The translations under genes were made by a program, and so were the position numbers. From Apteryx mantelli (lineage: Eukaryota; Chordata; Aves; Apterygiformes; Apterygidae): a stretch of 64,000 nucleotides of DNA. The stretch covers positions 45,967,684-46,031,683 of the forward strand of contig NC_089982.1 in NCBI RefSeq assembly GCF_036417845.1, written 5' to 3'. Positions 1-11,930 of this stretch are shown piece after piece. The notes below the pieces were generated by a model. That model worked only from the letters and a program-made list of their open reading frames with translations. It did not search any database and was not told where the DNA came from. Numbering within the stretch: position 1 is the first letter of the stretch; every line of letters begins with the position of its first letter.

Positions 1-1894
1 AAAACAAAAGGCTGATCAGAAGTAACCCTTTTTAGCTGTTTTTAGGTGTATAAAGTTCATGAATTCATTTGTTTAACTCCCAAGTCTGTTGCATATATCC
101 TCTTACGAAGAGCACAAGGATCCTAGAATGTTTTTTCATAACATTTTGAGGATCTTACCCTATCTGAAAGGTTTTGAAAGTACTTTTAAAGATTATATCA
201 GGTACAAGCCAAAAGGTAACAAAGCAGAATCAGGAGAAATACCAGGTTATGTTCTGTGTGCTAACAGATTTTGCTAGAATTCTTCTTCAAAAATAGTAGC
301 CATTGCCTGGAAAGTTTTAGATGATTAAGTAAGATAGCTTGGACAATCTATAGTCTGTAGTGCTTTCTATTTCTAGTCTAAAACAAATTCAGATTTTACT
401 GAATCTGTAGTTAGTTGCTGACTTTTTTTTAACCATGCATAATACATAAATACGTCATGAGGTCTACTGTAAGCTGATATTTCCTTGTTATAATTCTGAG
501 TGCACTGGACTGAAGACAATCTAAGCAGAGAAAAACTTCTTAAAGCTATCTAATAAATGCATGTAAAAACAAACAGTGACAAAGTTTAGCTAGAGGTGAA
601 CTGAAAAATATTTCACATTTCCAAAACTTAAGCATCATTCAGAAGGCTATATTTGCTCTGTGTGATGGCCCTATTTCCTTTCAGTCTATCATTAATACCA
701 GTGATATTACCCACTGAAGTAGGGCTTTTGAGAATAACATGCTACCATTTGGCATACCAATTGGTGGACAGCATGTTGCTAGAGAAAAAAATTACTTCCT
801 GGAAAACTTCTTCAGCAATGCACATTCAAACTTTGCAGTCTGGTGTGCTGCAGAGTCTTAGATATTTATAAGGTTCCCATCTTCTCGGCGTTTTTACCTG
901 TTTCACAGGACCTGATAGTATGATAAGTGCTTCATTGTTCTTTATGAAAACAATGCAGACAGTAGGGGAATAAAGATGACATGGGTTAAAACAATCAGAA
1001 TATGTGGTAACCTACTGGTGCCATGTCCACAGCACTGTCAAACAGGTTAATTGTACACAAAGATCTGTTTCTTTTTTGCGGCCATCGTGGCAGAAGCACA
1101 GCCATATGAATGAGAAGGAGCCTAGTAAACTCAGCCATCAGGAAAGCCCTTATCTCAGAGAAGAGCCAGGAAAAGGCACAATGACCTTTCTTGAGAGACA
1201 GATGAATAGGGTGTTGAGACTGACATCGTGGGCAGCATAGGTGATGTGAAGGGAGCTGCAATGAGACAGGTCTGGTAAGTCATACTATCTAAAAGACATT
1301 AGTATCGGAAAAAGAAAACTTGGTCCTCATTAACCTTCATCCTCATTAACCTCAGCACAGTTCCTAACCTTTTGCCAAAGTATTAGTTGATTTAATTAAG
1401 TTAATCCTTCACCTCTCCCAGTAAATGACTCCAAGCTTGAAGGAATCGCAGCCCAAGCAAATTTCTGCTGGTCAGCTTGGAGCATCTAGCTGGCTCTGCT
1501 AGGCACAGTTTAGTCAAAACCCCAAACGGCACCAAAGCCAGAACAATATTATCAGCCTGAAAGATCTGTAGGCCCCTTGCCATCCCTCTGTGAAAAAAGG
1601 TCTCATTAGCCTAAAGGAGTGATTGATAGTAATGATCCTAGATTAAGAAGATCAGGAGTCATGAGCCTGCAGTGAGGTGAAAGGCCAAATGGGAAGATTC
1701 TGACATGGCAGTTTAATTGAGAAAGGAAGGAGGAAATAGGTGATAGAATGGAAGAAGCAGGAGTCAGGCATATTTCTGGATATGAAGGAAGCATGACCTA
1801 CAGAGGTCAACTGCCGATAATTTTGGATACCTCTTCACATCAATGCTTGCATGTTCATTCCATCACAAATGTGCAGGAATTAAGAAGCAACCCT

Positions 1895-1916
1895 CCCCCC
1901 CCCACACACACACACA
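1895..1916. repeat. C9 run followed by (AC)n
   Basis: A run of nine C bases passes directly into about six AC dinucleotides. It is a short simple-sequence tract, probably variable in length, with no sign of function. Confidence 0.9.
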
Positions 1917-2245
1917 AGGACTTAAATTTAGAATAAAGAGAAGTGCCTGATCCGAAATGTACTGCTGGTGAGAGCAAAGCCTTGTTGGACACCAAGCCAG
2001 CACTGAGTTCCCCACCTTAGGTAGGTATGTTACTGAGGGTACTCTGCGTAGAAGCTGAACATTATGGTCACTGTCTCTCCTCAGATTAAGATTCCCCCGC
2101 ATCTCAGGCTTTTTTGTAAGAGGAAAAGTTGTTAGCTCAGTTTTCCAAAAAATGACAATCCAGATCAGTGCAAAGTACTTCTGCCTACTCCCTGTGTGGA
2201 ATCAGAATAACTCATGTTTCTCTTTTGACATCATATACAGCTCTT

Positions 2246-2262
2246 AAAAAAAAAAAAAAAAA
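2246..2262. repeat. A17 homopolymer
   Basis: Seventeen consecutive A bases. It could be the tail of a decayed retrocopy, but I recognise no LINE, SINE or processed mRNA immediately upstream, so I call it only a homopolymer. Confidence 0.9.
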
Positions 2263-4774
2263 GTGGCTCTGCCTTCATGACTCCTTGCAGCACTTACTTA
2301 CTCTCTTTCCATCCACTTTAGTTATCATCTTCTTTATTCTTCACCTCTTGGGCTCTTTTCCTTCTTCTGGCTCCCAATCTTCAGGCTTCTGCCAGAACAA
2401 CAATCCTCTTTCTTCCCTCCTTTCTGTTTTAGTGAAGAGTGTTTCTGCTGTTGCAGATCCCTTCCCCAAGATAACAGTGACTAAAGCTGCTTTGATCTGG
2501 AGCTGGCAGACCCAGGAGTCCTTCTGCCTCAGGGGCTCAGCTTGCTGCAGCTTGCAGTGCACTGCACAGGGGGGTGGTGGAGGAGAACGGCGTGTGAGGA
2601 GAAGGGAGAGGGTCCATCCGTACAGGTCGGTCTCACTACAGATTTTGTCCATGGTAGAGATAAGGTTCATAGCACAGACAGACATCCATATGTTTTTCTT
2701 TCAGGAGAAAATTCCATTGGTCATCTATTTTGTCACCCAGCTTCAAAATTCAGTTCTACCCAGAAAGGGGATTATGTAAGGACAGAAACATCTTATTCTG
2801 TAGATATGCTTATGTATGTTTAGAAGCAGCTGAATAAGCAGCTTGATAGGCAGGTTTTAACTTGTGATTATTCTTATCAAATTAATGTAGAGACAAGAAC
2901 CTGAGTTAGAATAATGTTAACTTAAAATATAGTTGTATAAGCCACCAAAGGGTTATAACACCTCTAATTGAAGGCTTTATTTCAAATCTAAAATTGATAA
3001 GTAATCTCTGATGAATACATGATATAGGTTTTCCTCTGGTCAAGCTGCAGAGAGTATGAGGGGCTGTTTTTTAACAGAATCCCCAAAAGAGTGATATTCT
3101 TGAACATGAAGCAGCTTTTGCTTTTAGCTGTAGAGGTCCTCAGTTTACTCCACAGTGTATCAGCAAAGATAATATATATAAAAAGAACTCCCCAAGATTC
3201 TTGTTAACAAAGCCGCATTCACAGAGACAGCGGCAAAATATGATCTTTTCTTCCTTATTAGCCTAGAATACCTTCATTTGTTTCATATTTCCTTTTATGC
3301 ATCTTCAGTGTCATTTATTTCTAACTGGAACACATGAATAGGAGTTGTACCTTGTCCCTCCACTAAACAAGAAGTCAGAGTCACTAAGAAGTCAGAGTAC
3401 CAGTGTGAAGTCTATATAAATGCATTGTTACAAGGACTGTCAGCCAAGGAAGAAGAATTCCTTATAGAAGCAGAAGAAGCCTCTCTAAAATTCGGTTTCC
3501 TTTATCCCAGTTATATCAGCCTCCAAATCACAGCCAGTGCTCTACAGCTAAACATATCATGGTAATCTTTACACCTGGAAGGATAATGATGTTTAATCAG
3601 GGCTCTGCTGGCATTTTTTCTATATGATTCTCTGCACCTTGTCTATATAAAACTGTTCTTTGGAGGAGGCTTCATTCACAGTTGATGTCCCTGCAAAGGG
3701 ACATTTTCCTTTCAACTTTGGCCTCACTTATTGTTCTCCACCTGAACCTCTGTAGGCCAAAGTAGCTCAGTACTGACCAACTATCCAGATGATCTGGTCC
3801 ATTGCCCATCTCTCTCTTAACTCTTCACAGCAGTCCAGCCCACAAAAACACACACAGAGTCACCAACCGTTAGGTAACAAAATAGAAATTTGCAGTCCCT
3901 TCTGAGCCTCTGAGATGTTTCTATTTACCAAGTAGCCTTTCTGATGGTCAGAGTGATTTCCAGGCATCTCTGTGAACAAACACCTTTTCCTGCAGGTATC
4001 CTGCAAAATATCCATTTCTCTCATTTTTCTGAGAGTCTGGAATACAGCCTTCACTCGCTGTTAAACAACATTCAGGACAAAACAGTCTCTGGAGATCCAA
4101 CCAATGTTTTTTAAAAGGCCAAGAAGGATGGCTGGGGACAACTTTGTGTAATCCCCATCCAGTGTACTTGTAGGCAGTGAAGCCAGTGATGATCTGGGCT
4201 GTTAGATGGCTAATAGAGTTCAATCAACAGGTATGACAGAGTTGTCTAATTTTCTGGGAATTAAGATAAAATTCTTTGATTGTATGTTATTTAGGAACTA
4301 TAGCTCTCTGAAAAAATGGGAGAATATTTTCAGGTGTGTGCATTTGAAGTATTATACAATAGACTATAATTAGTAACATATACATTATAATAAGTAAAAC
4401 AAAAACATACACTTCTGTGCTGACTAGTCTAAGATAGTTGGCTTAGGTGTTATTAAACAACAGCTGCAGAAGTCTTGACCAATTTACTGATGCATTAAAA
4501 TAATGTTTTAGTGACATGCTTAAAGGATTTGCAGAGAGCACATGCCTGTAAATTACTAGACTGTAATTAAGGACCTGAATTAAGGAATAAAAATTGTACA
4601 CCTGTCCTATTTTATATTTGGATGTATTAAGTTATGGAATAAAAAGTAAAAGATTGTTAAAGTACAGTTTCAAAAATTACAGTGATCTGAATGAATAAAT
4701 ACCTCTTGGAAGTTACAAGATTAATGTTCTCAATTTGTTGTGCACCTGTTGAAGCTAAAATAGCCTGCTGTGTT

Positions 4775-4975
4775 GAGTGGACGAAGAACCCGAGAGCCCT
4801 GGGCTGAGTGGACTACTGTGCGGCTGCTCCACAGCCCCGGCCCAAGCAGCTCTGTCGTGTCAATGGGAAGAGAACCCAACATCTCCTCCTCCAACAAACG
4901 CCTGCGTCGCCTGCGCCAGGAGGAAGAGCCATTGCTGGCTCTGGCAATATCAGAACTAGCGTCTTGAACGGCTGC
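4775..4975 (+). other. Small GC-rich patch, unidentified
   Basis: About 200 bp is clearly richer in GC and CpG than its AT-rich surroundings, and all three forward frames stay open across most of it. The frames read differently and none resembles a family I know, so this is not a called gene. It could be a non-coding exon, a fragment of a retrocopy or a short regulatory element. The boundaries are set by the composition change, not by splice sites. Confidence 0.35.
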
Positions 4976-7740
4976 TTAAACAAAAGCCAAATACAGAAAT
5001 GAGTACATACGCACCCTTATTCAGTACACAGTTGTACACACACACGGAATAGTCATCAAATGACAAGTGAGGAAGTGTTGAAGAAGTCAATGAGGACTTG
5101 ATTCTATTAAAAAGTTGTGTCAGTAGAGACTTACTTGTCCCCATCCCATACCAAAACCCCTCCCACAGAAATTCCCAACAGAACTGATTCTTGCTTCTGT
5201 GTACAACTGATAAGATATAAAATACATTATCTTCCTAGTTATGTTTAGCCTTTTGAAGGTAAGTACCTGAACTGCAGAAATGTAAAAGCTGTACCTAGGA
5301 ATAGCAAGAGTCAATCATCTGCAAAGACTAGGCAGGGAGGGGTTGCTCATTACCTGTTAAGCTATTTAACCTTCAGGGCATGCTTTTTCTTTTTTATTTG
5401 CATCTGTTTACTTTGTGCCCTGTAACTTAAATTTATGCATGCCCCTACACTTCACTTCTTCAGTGCTGTACTTCTATCCTAAAATTTTCTAAACTAAATT
5501 GATTGGTTAAATTCATCCCTTACACTCACAGTGTTTGGCAGAGTTATGGTAGGATTTAACTGGGCACAACCTATTTTTTTGTTTCTTCAAGTAGCTTTCC
5601 GAGGCTGCAGTTAAAGTCAACATTGGTTTTGAAGACCTCTGAATGTCTTAAGTAGCAAAAATAAGAAAACTCTAAACATGCATTAAAAATAAGTGACTTT
5701 GCACTGTTCCTTGTCTAGCTAGCTTAAAAGGGAGCTGTAGTCAAACGCAAAACTGAAAACCTCCCCAACCGCAGAAGAGAGAAAGCAGTATTTCGCTTCC
5801 CACATAAATTATTTGGGACTAGTTCCACTGAGTAAGCCTCAGTAGATATCCCTCTGGACCTCCCATAAACTCAAATAACAACAACAACAACAAAATATGA
5901 GTGAGGGGGATTTTCTGACTAACAAAACAGCTACAAAAAACTCCTATCAGATCTCAAAGGAGACTGAAATCATTAACATTATAAACACTACCCTTTGGCA
6001 AAGGAACAGCTATGAACAAAGAAAAAATATTATTAGAGGAACAATAAAATGCTTTAGATACATAAAAAACAATTAGCCATCAGTTTTAACATAGCCTAAA
6101 GTTAAACATAATAAAACAACAGAGGATTCTCCCATTTATATGATTCAAAGTTCATGGCCTGGGGAAAGTACTGTGTTTAAAAGACTAGAGAGCCTTATGT
6201 GAATTTTGTATCAATTATCTAATTAACTTTGATAACATCAGATGCAAACCTTTAAGGGAAAAGAGCTTTAAAGAGTTTTTGCAGGTCAGGATATTTTGGG
6301 AGAGTAACAAGACTTGCAGCATGGAGAAACAGAAAGAGGAAGGATGGTGTTTTATTCTGAAATGAGTGGCTTGTCCCTCCCTGCACAGTGCTCTTGGATG
6401 CTGGGAGGAAGAAAGTTTGGTAGAAGTTGATGGTGCAGATTTATCAACACAAACCTAAGTGAGGGTAATATGGTGATCTAGTCCAAGGCCAGCTGAAATC
6501 AGTGAGGACCTTTCTATTTATTTCAATCAAATTAAGCCTTTAACTTAGTAGAAGTTTCAAAAGCTTTAGCTCAGTAAAACTCAGCCTGATCTCTATGTAG
6601 CTATTCTAACTGGATATAGAGCTAGATGGCTCGTAACCTGCAGTGAGTGTTAAAAGTAATATATAGGAAATACGGAAAATTAAATTGTTGGCCAAGAAAC
6701 TTGTACATAAATGATGCAAATTTAAAATAATGGCTAAGTTTGGGGCAACAGTTTTAAGGGCAACCTGTATGTAAACAGCATCAGTGAGTAGTAAGTGCAT
6801 TGATACAACTAAGTGGAGCTGCCAGTTTTCTCTCACTTTTTTATTTATTTATTTTAAAAAGGAGAGTTTGGTGTTTCTTCCATACTTCCTGTTCCTCCTC
6901 TTTTTCAAGAGACCTGAGTGTTAATTAAAGATTCTCCAAGTGAAATTCTGACTTTATAAAGCAACTGCACTATCAGTTCCTCCACTGTGCCCAGGATGAG
7001 ATTGGTGCAGTTGTCATTGCCTCCTTATTCCTCCTTTTTTAATAGGAAGTGCAGGTTCTCTAAGATCACTCTTGAGCCTTTTGTATACTTTAGTTCTGAT
7101 TTCCTATTTGCTCCTTCCTATAGCTTCAAAATGCAGAATTGCTGTGAAGGAAGAGGGACAAGCACGTTAAGGAGGTTTCTACTCCAACTCTTCTTTTAAT
7201 TCAGGGCAGCAGTCAATGCCATGCCGTTGACTGCTGGTCTGGAGACATGGGAGTAATCTAAGCCAGGCTTCGTTCCTAGCTCATGCGGTAGCTCCGTACA
7301 CGAGCTGCTCATTAGCTCAACGGTAGCATTTACAGTGTTGCTTTTCTGGCGTGTGACTCCCTACAGAGGTTTGAGAAATCTCTCCTGTGGGCACTGTTGC
7401 TAATGCTATAGCTGTGGTCAACAGACTGCCAGCTGGGCGCAAAGGAGATGCATCTGTGCGCGCTTGGCCCACAGCAGCCTCTTCTCCTCAGCCTGGGAGG
7501 GGAATTGCTGTGACCTTTCAGGCTGAAGGCCTTGGGGAACGGATACAGAAGAGAGTGTCTGCTCAGATGGCTGTGTTTGCATTTCTCTAGTCAGACAGTT
7601 TTTTTGGCTTAATGAGGAAAAAATCCTTTTTTTTTTTTTTTAAACTACATTCTTATGAGATCACCACAGTGTTATTTAAGCATATCTCCCAGTTTAGAAC
7701 AAATAAGCTTGTACTTTAAGGAAATGCCAGGGTAAACCTT
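4976..7740. other. Intergenic AT-rich DNA, no gene found
   Basis: Long AT-rich sequence with only short chance frames. The one discrete element seen is an (AAC)n microsatellite at 5877-5894. I recognise no CR1 or other interspersed repeat, and no tRNA or other RNA gene. Confidence 0.6.
5877..5894. repeat. (AAC)n microsatellite
   Basis: Five perfect AAC units plus trailing A bases in an AT-rich context. It is a short trinucleotide repeat. Confidence 0.85.
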
Positions 7741-7749
7741 TATTCTGCC

Positions 7750-8240
7750 AGGCAGAGGCAAGACTGACACACGAAAGAAAAGTCGCTCTCAACACAGGTG
7801 GCAGACAGATAGACAGACAAGCACGAGAATGGAGAAAGCGCAGCCAACAGGACTAGCCCCAGGAGTGGCACCTGCAAGCAAGCAGCTCGTTGCCCTCTGT
7901 CGCAGGAATGGGCTTAGCAGCTCCTGCCAGACCTGGACCGGGAGACCAACACTGTATCCCAACTCCTGGGTTATTCCAACCTCCTTGGCACATCCCAGAG
8001 CCTGCACTGAGCACGGTTTCTTGAGCTGCTTTGCTTCAGGGGCTCCTGTTTGCAACACCGGACTGGGAACCAGCTGCAGCTCCACCGTTTTGATGCCAAG
8101 AAACCTGCGTTGGCAGCCCCCTGGGAGGACATGTGCCCGACTCTCCATGCCCTGGGACATGCAACCGAAGGGAGGCCGAGCCAACGCCAGACCAGGCTGC
8201 CAGACTGTTACCTCTTAACGCTACAGGTCAGTGACTGAAC
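7750..8240. other. GC-richer segment, unidentified
   Basis: About 490 bp of moderately GC-rich sequence between AT-rich flanks. It has open frames of about 130 codons on both strands (plus 7829-8218, minus 7789-8184). Open frames on both strands are expected when stop codons are scarce, and neither translation looks like a known protein. A donor-like CTACAG/GTCAGT lies near 8221-8232, so a non-coding exon is conceivable. An old repeat I do not recognise is equally possible. Confidence 0.3.
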
Positions 8241-11200
8241 TATTTGATGTTGGCCAGTTGTAAGGGAGCTTCTGACGTCATATGCTTAGACCTGAGAGCG
8301 AATACCGTGTATTTAACTGTTCCTAAAATAACAGCTAAGGTGGGGAGGGAAAGGTGGGAAGGGTGGGAAGATAAAATTGCAACGTGATCCACTGAGGGTG
8401 CAAATGTTTCTGCTACTAAGAGCTTGTGAATGTGTCACCAACAAGGGACGCTAGCTGACTGCTACGCAGGTCTTGGTCAGCCATCGAGACAGGACTATAA
8501 AAATGCATGGCAAGCTTCATGACCATTTGCTGCTGCATTTGCTGGCTGCAATTTAATTCTTCCAGATTGCATGCTACTAAATAAAGATTGGTGCCCCTGC
8601 TATTTTAGGAAATCTAACCTGCTTTCTGGGGCTGTAGCTCAAGAAACACCAGCCTGCATGCAAGAAACACCATATCTGCATGCTGACCACATGGCAAGGA
8701 TGGTGGTGTGATGTGGGCTTTGCCGAGCAAAGGCAAAATGGCACCGCTTCCACTTTCACGTGCGTGTCAGCATGCCCAATGTTACTTGTGTCACTGCTAT
8801 GTCCTTTGCAATTTCTGCAAAGGTAAAAAGACAGTTTCTCTGCAGTATAGGCCATACCAGTAGTCTCTTAGGTGGATAGACAACCAGGGTGAGCCACAGG
8901 AGAGAAAAAAAAATGAGTAACTGTGCATGTTGGCTGATGGCATGTCTGGAAAAATGTGATGCTCTATGTTGGTTTGGCATATATTTCTCATGAAACATTT
9001 TTGGTGTAATTAGAAGAGAGTTTAGTACTTTGTCATAAGCTTTGAGCACAAATTCCTGCCTCTTCTGTCTTTCTGACGTACCTTTTGCATTAAGAAATAC
9101 AAAGCACTAGAAGAGCAAATGTTGTATTAGGAGCTATCATATTCTGGTAATTTTCCGAGTGAAGAGCGAAAATTAGAAATTTCAAGTTGCTCATGTTTTT
9201 TACATAGCGGAATCATACTGCTTGGTTGTTACCACTGATAATTTGGTACGGAAATTGGAGATTACAGGGTACACTTTCTCCTTGCTTCATGCTAGAGCAG
9301 CTCAGCTGGTTAAGCCCTAACCAGCAGCAGCTGAAGGAACGATTCCCCCTTTCCCCCTCCCCAGGCTTTCTGCTATTGGTAAAGGTGAGCGGTGCTGAGC
9401 CTTTTTAAGAAGTCTTCCTCCTCCATCAGCTTTTCATCTGACCATTTATTGAGATGCTCTGCAGCTAGATCAGTCTTAAAAGAGTGGAGCTGCATTAGTT
9501 TTCGGAACAGAATTGTTGAAAAGTATGTGAAAAAATTAACAAAAGTCTAGCCATGACTGAGGCTTATGATGTTTGCAGCTCCCCTGAGAGAGCTTCCACT
9601 AAGTTACATCTACAGTAACATTTTTCTCTTAAAAGCCTATGTTGAAGCAATGTGAACTAAACATTTTTGCTTATTTGTTTTCCATAATATTCTTGGTATT
9701 TGAGCACAGTGCTTGGCATATGCAAATATCATAGCCCACTGAAAAAATGTATAAGCGTTTTACTAGTAATATAGAAAACAATTTGCATTTCAGAAGAAGA
9801 GGAAGTAATATATTACAAAATATTTAGTCTACCCAAAAGAGCAACAATTTATAGACAGCTTAACAGCAATATAAGGCTATTTTTGGCTGTATGTGTGTAT
9901 ATTTGAAATTTACAACTTGGTTTTTTACTAAGGTTTTCATGTATGTTTTAAGTTGTTTTTCTTTTTGGTAAAATGACTAGTTTTTGACCATGTCATATCT
10001 TCAAATTTATATTCTTCCAAAAGCAGTAGTCTGTAGAGCAGTAAGCATTCTGTTTTTAAGCAAGGTAGAAAACCTCACCTCTTTTCCTTTGTTATTCTAG
10101 TGGTCTTAGACCATTTATAGAACAAGCATGTTTTCACTGAGAATAGACCTCATCCCTTTATTTCTCTCTCTGTCTCAAAAAAAAAAAACCCAAAAAACCC
10201 ATCAGCTCTGTAATTAATCAACCAAGGAAAAACCTCCCAACACCTTTCACTGCCTGTATTTTTCCAGAGAGCTGATGATCACTTGCAGGTAATGCCAGTG
10301 CGAGGGGAGAAAGTGACAGGATGTAAGAAAGGATAGAAAGAGGCTGGTTAATCAACAGCCTTCAGGCAAAGTCTGCATGCAGGCACTTGATCTGTCTTTG
10401 TTGCATGAGCGGGGTGAATTTTCATAAGGGACTTTTGTACTGCCACTGTTAGAGCACTTCTGGTACCAGAGCCGTATTGCAGTGAATTCTGCAGACCTCT
10501 CTTAAAGCTTTATTAATTGTGGTAGCAACAGCTGTGTGCAAGGACTAAATACTAGCTTACTTGCATGGAGACTTTCCCATAAGCGAAGCCAAAGCCCACT
10601 GAAGGCTCTTGGGCTCTGCTGTGCGTGGACAGTTTGTGAATCTGGCCGTGAGCTGCAGCTGCTCACGTGGTGGGGACAAGGAGTCAGCTATTTCTTAATA
10701 AAATGTAATTTAATAGGGGAATACCTGCTCAGGCTTGGCTTCTATCCAAGGAGATGGAGCTCGCAGAGAAAGTGATTAGGAAATTGTTGTGCTGTTTAAT
10801 GTTATACACACAAAAATGTGACAGTAATGTTTGCTTTGCATAAACAAAAGAATGCGCTTTTGTCTAAACAGTTGAGGTACTGCAGGGTCTCGCTACTTAC
10901 ACAGTCAATTTTTCTAGTATAAAAAGGAGGTCTAAGTAATTAGGTTTTTCCGCCCTCTCCATAATGAAGCAAAAGGTACTGAATTCAGAGGCATCCCATT
11001 AATAATCTATTGCTACACACAAATGTTTGGTTTGCTGGTACAGAGCAGTATTTGAAGGGCATGCTTTAAGCAAGCATGCCTAAGCACATGCTTTAACAAT
11101 CACAGTGAAGTTAATTAAATATAGAAGAGCTCCTAAAATGGACCTTACCCGGTGAGTTTTAACTGGAGGGCTGGCAATATTTTTGCTTCCTAGATCTAGA

Positions 11201-11690
11201 TGGGAGATGGCAGTATGACTAGAGCCAAAAAGTGCTGGTTGGAAAAGTGCAGGCTTTGAAAAAACTCCTTCCCTACCCACCTTTTTCCAACCAAATTTGT
11301 GTTGTTAGATGTTAATTTTGCTAAAGCCAAGAGACACTGTCTTGTAACTGACTTTATTTCATGAAGAGATAACACTGCTTTGGCTAGTTATTTTCTAGCT
11401 TGAAATTCACTCTCCAAGGCAGAACATGAGCCCTGGGGAAAAAATTTGTATCTATGTTTTTTAATATAAAAAATGAAAATGCAAGTAAAAAATTATAAAA
11501 GCTTAATTTTCCTCTTGATCTGTGGGATATTTTTTGCATGACATGCAAAACAGCCCTGACTTGCATTTGAGTTTTTTCAGAAGAGTGATATCGATTCTTT
11601 TGCGGGAAAAAATTTGCTGCTACTTTCTCGAGAGCAAGGCAAAGGGCATGCATTATGCACGTGGCATTTGATACCCTGAACAAGAACTAA
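8241..11690. other. Intergenic DNA, no gene found
   Basis: AT-rich sequence with chance-level frames only. Two small structures stand out. One is the CRE palindrome at 8273-8280. The other is a perfect 8-bp stem with a 5-base loop at 11059-11079 (GCATGCTT / AAGCATGC). Nothing resembling a transposon or RNA gene was recognised. Confidence 0.6.
8273..8280. promoter_or_regulatory. Full CRE palindrome TGACGTCA
   Basis: A perfect 8-bp cAMP response element (CREB/ATF consensus) lies just past the GC-richer segment at 7.75-8.24 kb. The motif is read directly. That it is bound or active is not shown, since an 8-mer occurs about once per 65 kb by chance. Confidence 0.3.
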
Positions 11691-11696
11691 TACGAC

Positions 11697-11930
11697 CCGG
11701 GGAATTCGGTGAGAAAACGTCAGGAGCGGCAGCGTGCGCGGTGCTGTGCCTCCTCCTGCGGTCTGCAAGGCAGCACAGGTCGGCGGGTGCTGGCGGGTCC
11801 CAGGCCCTCGGCGCGCGCTCCCCGCCACAGGGACCGAGCCGTGCCGCTGCTCGGAGCAGGGTGCCGCTGCTCCTGGGGGCCCTTTCTAAAGAGGTGGCCT
11901 GGGCCTTCGCCTCACCCCGGAGCGGCTGAA
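11697..11930. promoter_or_regulatory. Orphan CpG island about 18 kb upstream of GALNT7
   Basis: About 25 CpG dinucleotides can be counted in roughly 235 bp, in a region that is otherwise CpG-poor. That density is typical of an unmethylated CpG island. No recognisable coding exon overlaps it; short open frames here are low-complexity Ala/Arg/Gly/Pro sequence. A CpG island without a gene often marks an enhancer, an alternative promoter or a lncRNA start. A donor-like CGGTGAGA is present near 11707-11715, so a non-coding first exon cannot be excluded. Function is inferred from composition alone. Confidence 0.55.

Larger units (their letters stand above)
1..4760. other. Intergenic AT-rich DNA, no gene found
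   Basis: I read this stretch on both strands and recognise no protein family, RNA gene or datable repeat. The longest open frame (2168-2779, +) runs through a 17-base A tract, reads as a lysine run followed by low-complexity sequence, and matches nothing I know. Small simple tracts are listed separately. A short near-perfect direct duplication with the unit 'AAGTCAGAGT' lies near 3371-3400. In mammals GALNTL6 lies upstream of GALNT7 in the same orientation, but I see no GALNTL6 exon here. Confidence 0.6.

Noticed and set aside
2168..2779. 203-codon forward frame
   Set aside because: It runs through a 17-base A tract, starts at a non-ATG codon, has no recognisable domain and overlaps another open frame on the opposite strand.
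9293..9320. GCTCAGCTGGTTAAGC resembling a tRNA D-arm
   Set aside because: No anticodon arm or T-arm follows at the correct spacing; a chance match.
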